From: Natronomonas salinimetallica
GTDB taxonomy: Archaea > Halobacteriota > Halobacteria > Halobacteriales > Haloarculaceae
Reading direction: 5' to 3'
Length of the DNA stretch: 64,000 nucleotides
Assembly: GCF_013839515.1 (NCBI RefSeq)
Contig: NZ_JACDNQ010000007.1
Location: 1-64,000 of the forward strand
The translations under genes and the position numbers were made by a program. Shown piece after piece: positions 60,529 to 64,000 of the stretch (positions within the stretch are counted from its first letter, which is position 1; each line of letters opens with the position of its first letter). Under the pieces are notes generated by a model. That model ran no database searches. It was not told where the DNA came from and saw only the letters and a program-made list of their open reading frames with translations.

Positions 60529-61191
60529 ATGGCATCGAACGCCGAGACGCTCGTATCCATCCCGGCCGACGGCGTCGAGCTCGAGGGGACGCTGGCGATT
60601 CCGGACGGCGCGTCCGGGCTGGTCGTCTTCGCACACGGGAGCGGCTCCAGTCGCAAGAGCCCTCGAAACAACTTCGTCGCGGAGGTGCTCCGTGACCGCG
60701 GACTGGGAACGCTGCTCTTCGATCTTCTCACCGAGGCCGAAGACCGACACCGCGAGAACCGTTTCGATATCCCGCTGTTGACGGATCGGTTGGTCGCCGT
60801 CACGGAGTGGCTGCGGGGCCGCGAGGACACCCGGGACCGCAATATCGGCTATTTCGGGTCGAGTACGGGCGCGGCTTCGGCGCTGCGGGCGGCGGCCCAC
60901 ATGGAGGGGGCGGTCGACGCGGTCGTCTCGCGCGGCGGCCGTGTCGACATGGCCGCCGAGGTCCTCGACGAGATCGGAGCGCCGACCCTGTTCGTCGTCG
61001 GGGGAGCAGACGCCGACGTGCTCGAACTCAACCGCGACGCCTACGAGGCGCTCGACTGCAAGAAGGACCTCCACCTCGTCGAAGGGGCCGGGCACCTCTT
61101 CGAAGGCGAAGGCGAACTCGAAGAGGTCGCTGACGTGGCGGCCGAGTGGTTCGCCGAGACGCTCGACGGGGAATCTCACCGCGAGCACTGA
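60529..61191 (+). CDS. alpha/beta hydrolase (dienelactone-hydrolase-like)
   Basis: A 220-residue alpha/beta hydrolase with nucleophile elbow GSSTGA near residue 105, VFAHGSGSSRKSPRNN for the oxyanion region, an acid in VVGGADADV and His in EGAGHLFEGEGE. Divergent from the phosphoribosyltransferase with about 100 bases between starts. The substrate is unknown, and tRNA-Pro follows. Confidence 0.82.
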   Translation: MASNAETLVSIPADGVELEGTLAIPDGASGLVVFAHGSGSSRKSPRNNFVAEVLRDRGLGTLLFDLLTEAEDRHRENRFDIPLLTDRLVAVTEWLRGREDTRDRNIGYFGSSTGAASALRAAAHMEGAVDAVVSRGGRVDMAAEVLDEIGAPTLFVVGGADADVLELNRDAYEALDCKKDLHLVEGAGHLFEGEGELEEVADVAAEWFAETLDGESHREH

Positions 61192-61238
61192 CGGCGTGGA
61201 ATGAGCCGTTCCGTCCAGACGGTCGAGGACCGAAGAGA

Positions 61239-61311
61239 TGGGACCGCCCGAATTTGAATCGGGGTTACAGCGTCCCAAACGCTGAAGGATACCAAGCTAC
61301 CCCACGGTCCC
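61239..61311 (-). tRNA. tRNA-Pro (UGG)
   Basis: Read on the minus strand, GGGACCG (61311-61305) pairs with CGGTCCC (61246-61240), with A73 as discriminator at 61239. The anticodon stem CAGCG/CGCTG encloses loop TTTGGGA, giving anticodon UGG (Pro). The T arm CCCGA-TTCAAAT-TCGGG is canonical. No intron; CCA is not encoded. It serves the ProRS encoded at 47591. Confidence 0.97.
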
Positions 61312-61395
61312 GCATGCTACCGTAGCGTTCGCCACCGTGAAAACGTTTCGTTCTCGGCCCCAAGGGATTTGGTCCCCCTTCGCGAACATCGCTGT

Positions 61396-61683
61396 ATGGT
61401 CACGACGATCGAGATCGGTCTGCTCGTCGCGGTGTTGGCGTTGCTCTTCGGCGCGTACACGGTGATAAAGACGGTCAAGCCGTTCATCGTGAACGCGGTC
61501 GTGGGGGTGATCGTGCTGGCGGTCGCGAGCGGTCTCGGGGTGGGCGTCGAGATCACCCCCGTCACGGTCCTCGTCTGTGCCGTCGGCGGGATTCCGGGGG
61601 CGTTGCTCGTCATCCTGTTGGCGTACACGGGCATCGCCTTCGCCGGGATGGCCCTCCCGGTCGGCGTGGCGGCGCTGTTTTGA
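61396..61683 (+). CDS. pro-sigmaK-processing inhibitor BofA-like membrane protein
   Basis: A 95-residue protein with two to three hydrophobic helices (IGLLVAVLALLFGAYTVI and VVGVIVLAVASGLGVGVEI and later ones) and VKPFIVNAVVGVIV, as in the BofA-like group widely found in haloarchaea. The archaeal function is unknown since no sigma factor exists. The start at 61396 (MVTTIEIG) is preferred to an upstream 61369. Confidence 0.78.
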   Translation: MVTTIEIGLLVAVLALLFGAYTVIKTVKPFIVNAVVGVIVLAVASGLGVGVEITPVTVLVCAVGGIPGALLVILLAYTGIAFAGMALPVGVAALF

Positions 61684-61859
61684 CACGGGTCGGTCACTCA
61701 CCGCCCCGGCGAGCGTCCGACCCGGTGCTCGTCCGGGCGCGACGACGGTCCCGACGGGACCGCACTCGCCGGGAGAGCGCGACCGGATTCGCCCGTCTTC
61801 CGGAGGGGAAGTATTGCTCCAAACGAAGGATTATACGCGGCGTACCGACTCGTATTGGT

Positions 61860-62585
61860 GTGTCCGTCTCCGTTTTCGATCGGCCGCTGTTGAAACGAGC
61901 CGTCCTGCCGATCACGGCGTTTTTGACGGTCTGTGTCGTCGGCATCGCGGGGTTCGTGTATCTCGAAGGCGTCTCCGTCATCGAGGCGACGTTTTGGCTC
62001 CTCGACCCGACGAGCATGGAGTTACACGGCGTCGGCGACGACGCCCGGGCGTTCTCGTTGCTCGTGATCGTCAGCCTGATTCTCTCGACGCTCTGGATCG
62101 GGGAAAGCGTGCTCGGGGCGGTCTTTGGCGGGCAAGTCCAAGAGGAACTCAAACGAATGCAAACCAAACGACACATCGACGAGGTATCGGACCACGTGAT
62201 CATCTGTGGCTACGGGAGTTTCGGCCGGACGATAGCCAACACCCTCTCGAACGCCGGCCGGGACGTCGTCGTCATCGAACGGGACCAACACCGGTTCGAG
62301 GCCCTCGAGAGCGACGACATCCTCGGGGTCCGAGGCGACGGCCGAATGGAAGGGGCCCTAGCGGAAGCCGGCGTCGAGCGGGCCGATACGCTCGTCGGCG
62401 CTATCGACGACTCGAACGCGAACATCGAGATCGCCATCCTCGCGAGCCAGCTCTCGCCGGACGTGCGGGTGATCGTCCGCGTCGGCAACCAGCGGTACTC
62501 GAAACTCGCCCGCAGGGCCGGTGCCGACGACGTGATCATCCCCGAGATCAGGAGCGGCCAGGACGTCTCCCAGTCGATCATCTGA
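61860..62585 (+). CDS. TrkA-N (RCK) domain membrane protein, channel-like, filter not recognised
   Basis: A 241-residue protein: two membrane helices (LPITAFLTVCVVGIAGFVYL and SLLVIVSLILSTLWIGESVL) enclosing a pore-like loop, then an RCK/TrkA-N domain with HVIICGYGSFGRTIANTL for NAD(H) binding. The potassium-filter sequence TxGYG expected between the helices is missing. Start is GTG 61860, about 25 bases after a TTATACG box near 61831. It may be a divergent channel or a regulatory subunit. Confidence 0.78.
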   Translation: MSVSVFDRPLLKRAVLPITAFLTVCVVGIAGFVYLEGVSVIEATFWLLDPTSMELHGVGDDARAFSLLVIVSLILSTLWIGESVLGAVFGGQVQEELKRMQTKRHIDEVSDHVIICGYGSFGRTIANTLSNAGRDVVVIERDQHRFEALESDDILGVRGDGRMEGALAEAGVERADTLVGAIDDSNANIEIAILASQLSPDVRVIVRVGNQRYSKLARRAGADDVIIPEIRSGQDVSQSII

Positions 62586-62632
62586 CGGGAAAGATTAACG
62601 TCGGTCCCTGATCCAGACAGACGTACGAGCTA

Positions 62633-63787
62633 ATGCTGCGAGAGATCGCCGGACAGGTGGGGACCGTCGTGCTCGTCGCCGTGCTCGTCTCGCTCGTGAT
62701 CGGGCAGGCGCTCGGCCAGCCGGTGTTACTCGCCTACGTCGAATCGGGGAGTATGGAGCCGACGATCGACGAGGGCGACGGGTTCGTCGCGATCCCCTCG
62801 GCCGTCGCCACGACGCCACGGGAGGGCGACGTCGTCACCTTCCGGGCCAAGGAGATCGAGGGGGGCGGGCTTACGACCCACCGGATCGTCGACGAGACGC
62901 CGGAGGGATACATCACCCGGGGGGACGCCAACCCCTTCACCGACCAGGACGGCGGCGAGCCCCCGGTCACGGAGGAGGAGATCGTCGCGAAGGCCCTGCA
63001 GGTCGGCGGCTACACCGTGACGATCCCCGCCCTCGGCACCGGGATCGAGGCGGTGCAGGGCCTATTGTTGGCGGCGGTGACCGCCATCGCCGGGGCGTTC
63101 GGCCTCGGTGCCAGCCTCACCGCCGAGACGGTCGGGTTCGGGCTGTTCGGGCTCGGTCTCGTGTTGTTCGTCGCCTCCCTCGTCGGCGAGCGTCGCGGAT
63201 CCCCGGAGCGCGACCGGCGGCGCTCGCGGCGGCGCACCGGGCAACTCGACACCCGGGTGGTCGCGCTCGTGATGCTGTTCGTCGTGCTCGCGCCGGCCAA
63301 CGCCGCGATGATCCTTCCCGCCGGGCCGACGGCGATCACCGTCGATGGCGACGACGTGGCCGAGGCCGAGGGCGTCAGTGCCGGTGACGCCGTCGACGCC
63401 GAGCTCACGATCCGAAACGACGCGTTCTTGACGATGGTGTTCACCTTCGAGTCGACGAACGAGGACGTGGCGATCGACCGCGAGGCGCTGTCGGTACCGC
63501 CCGGCGGGGAGACGACCGTGACCGCGTCGGTGCCGGCTCCGGAGCCGGGGACCGAGCGGACGATCACCATCACGGAGCGACGCTACTTCCTCTTGGGTCC
63601 CGAGTCGGCGATCACCTGGCTTCACGACGTACGGCCGCTGGCCGCCGTCGGCGCGTTGAACCTCTTTATCGGCGCGAGCGTCGTCGGGTTCGTCGGCGGG
63701 CTGTTCGGCTTCGGGTCCTCGCACTTTCGGGAGACCGACCGCGACGTCCCGTTGGCGGTGCAGATGAAACGACACCTCCGGCGGTGA
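62633..63787 (+). CDS. archaeal signal peptidase I with long C-terminal extension
   Basis: A 384-residue S26-family enzyme. Catalytic Ser lies in YVESGSMEPTIDEGD (near residue 40), with THRIVDE and RGDANPFTDQDGG as the other active-site boxes (His/Asp type used by archaeal enzymes). Beyond about residue 140 are extra membrane helices, an Ig-like domain (DAELTIRNDAFLTMVF to VTASVPAPEPG) and a last helix. Typical signal peptidases stop near 200-300 residues, so this is a fused form, possibly acting on a special set of envelope proteins. Confidence 0.85.
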   Translation: MLREIAGQVGTVVLVAVLVSLVIGQALGQPVLLAYVESGSMEPTIDEGDGFVAIPSAVATTPREGDVVTFRAKEIEGGGLTTHRIVDETPEGYITRGDANPFTDQDGGEPPVTEEEIVAKALQVGGYTVTIPALGTGIEAVQGLLLAAVTAIAGAFGLGASLTAETVGFGLFGLGLVLFVASLVGERRGSPERDRRRSRRRTGQLDTRVVALVMLFVVLAPANAAMILPAGPTAITVDGDDVAEAEGVSAGDAVDAELTIRNDAFLTMVFTFESTNEDVAIDREALSVPPGGETTVTASVPAPEPGTERTITITERRYFLLGPESAITWLHDVRPLAAVGALNLFIGASVVGFVGGLFGFGSSHFRETDRDVPLAVQMKRHLRR

Positions 63788-63911
63788 GCCCGCCGGCGCG
63801 AACGGACGCCCGGAGGTGTCTCGGGTCGAGCGAAGCGACCCGGCGAGGTCCGTCCGTTCGCCGAGTGTGGGTGCAGTGAACGCTCCCGGCACAGTCGGCA
63901 CGGCCGGCACC

Positions 63912-63977
63912 GTCGGTCGTATCGGAGCACACAGTCGAGTCGACCCGTCGGTCGTATCGGAGCACACAGTCGAGTCG
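63912..63977 (+). repeat. 35-base tandem duplication at the right edge
   Basis: GTCGGTCGTATCGGAGCACA begins at 63912 and recurs at 63947. The second copy is incomplete after GAGTCG. No gene was seen in 63788-64000; the window ends inside this intergenic region. Confidence 0.9.
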
Positions 63978-64000
63978 GCCGGCCGGCGCGGCCAGCACGG

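Overview
The window reads as chromosomal DNA of a halophilic archaeon (class Halobacteria). It is GC-rich, and the predicted proteins are acidic, with many Asp/Glu and few Lys. Archaeal information-processing genes are present: TFE, Nop5/fibrillarin, KEOPS Pcc1, eS1 and uS15, and archaeal-type ProRS. Many genes have a TATA-like box (TTTATA, TTTTAA) about 25-30 bases before the start codon, the usual arrangement for leaderless haloarchaeal transcripts. No rRNA, CRISPR array or prophage was seen. One tRNA gene (Pro, UGG) is present.

Layout. 1-10000: a SRPBCC protein, two overlapping moeA paralogues, a protein with internal duplication, Hsp20, an ABC1 kinase, and a TFE / DUF2110 / lipoprotein run ending in a CinA-like protein. 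10000-19400: a 39-residue membrane protein, an NAD-kinase-like protein, glutaredoxin, two divergent sulfurtransferases, a ferritin-like protein, a quinone reductase, Nop5-fibrillarin, a GCS2-family glutamate-cysteine ligase and a TetR regulator. 19500-27000: a secreted multi-domain protein with an RND transporter, a winged-helix regulator, phosphopantetheine adenylyltransferase, AglJ and small proteins. 27000-36000: a shikimate/aromatic group (tyrA, aroA, aroC) with an Rsm22-like methyltransferase, an M24 peptidase, a GuaB-like enzyme, a PP-loop ATPase and PDCD5. 36000-43400: a MOSC protein, paired crcB fluoride channels, a broken IS1341-type tnpB, FKBP, dTMP kinase and the rps15 / recJ-like / pcc1 / rps3ae operon. 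43400-57000: an RNA ligase, pgi, a CPBP protease, proS, a PAPS-reductase-like protein and a very large gltB. 57000-64000: membrane proteins, a thioesterase, a divergent phosphoribosyltransferase/hydrolase pair, tRNA-Pro, a TrkA-N protein and an extended signal peptidase.

The genes are mostly core and look vertically inherited. The unusual content lies between them. There is a dispersed family of short elements with ATACTG...CAGTAT ends; five of six copies start directly on the TGA stop codon of a gene. Two of the copies, 32.5 kb apart, are 110 bases long and differ at two positions. A separate class of short tandem duplications (units of 19-62 bases) lies at gene ends, and in two cases the repeat supplies the gene's last codons and stop. 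The only recognisable transposon gene, tnpB, is broken by an in-frame stop inside a double-hairpin insert, and hairpins resembling IS200/IS605 right ends occur at three places.
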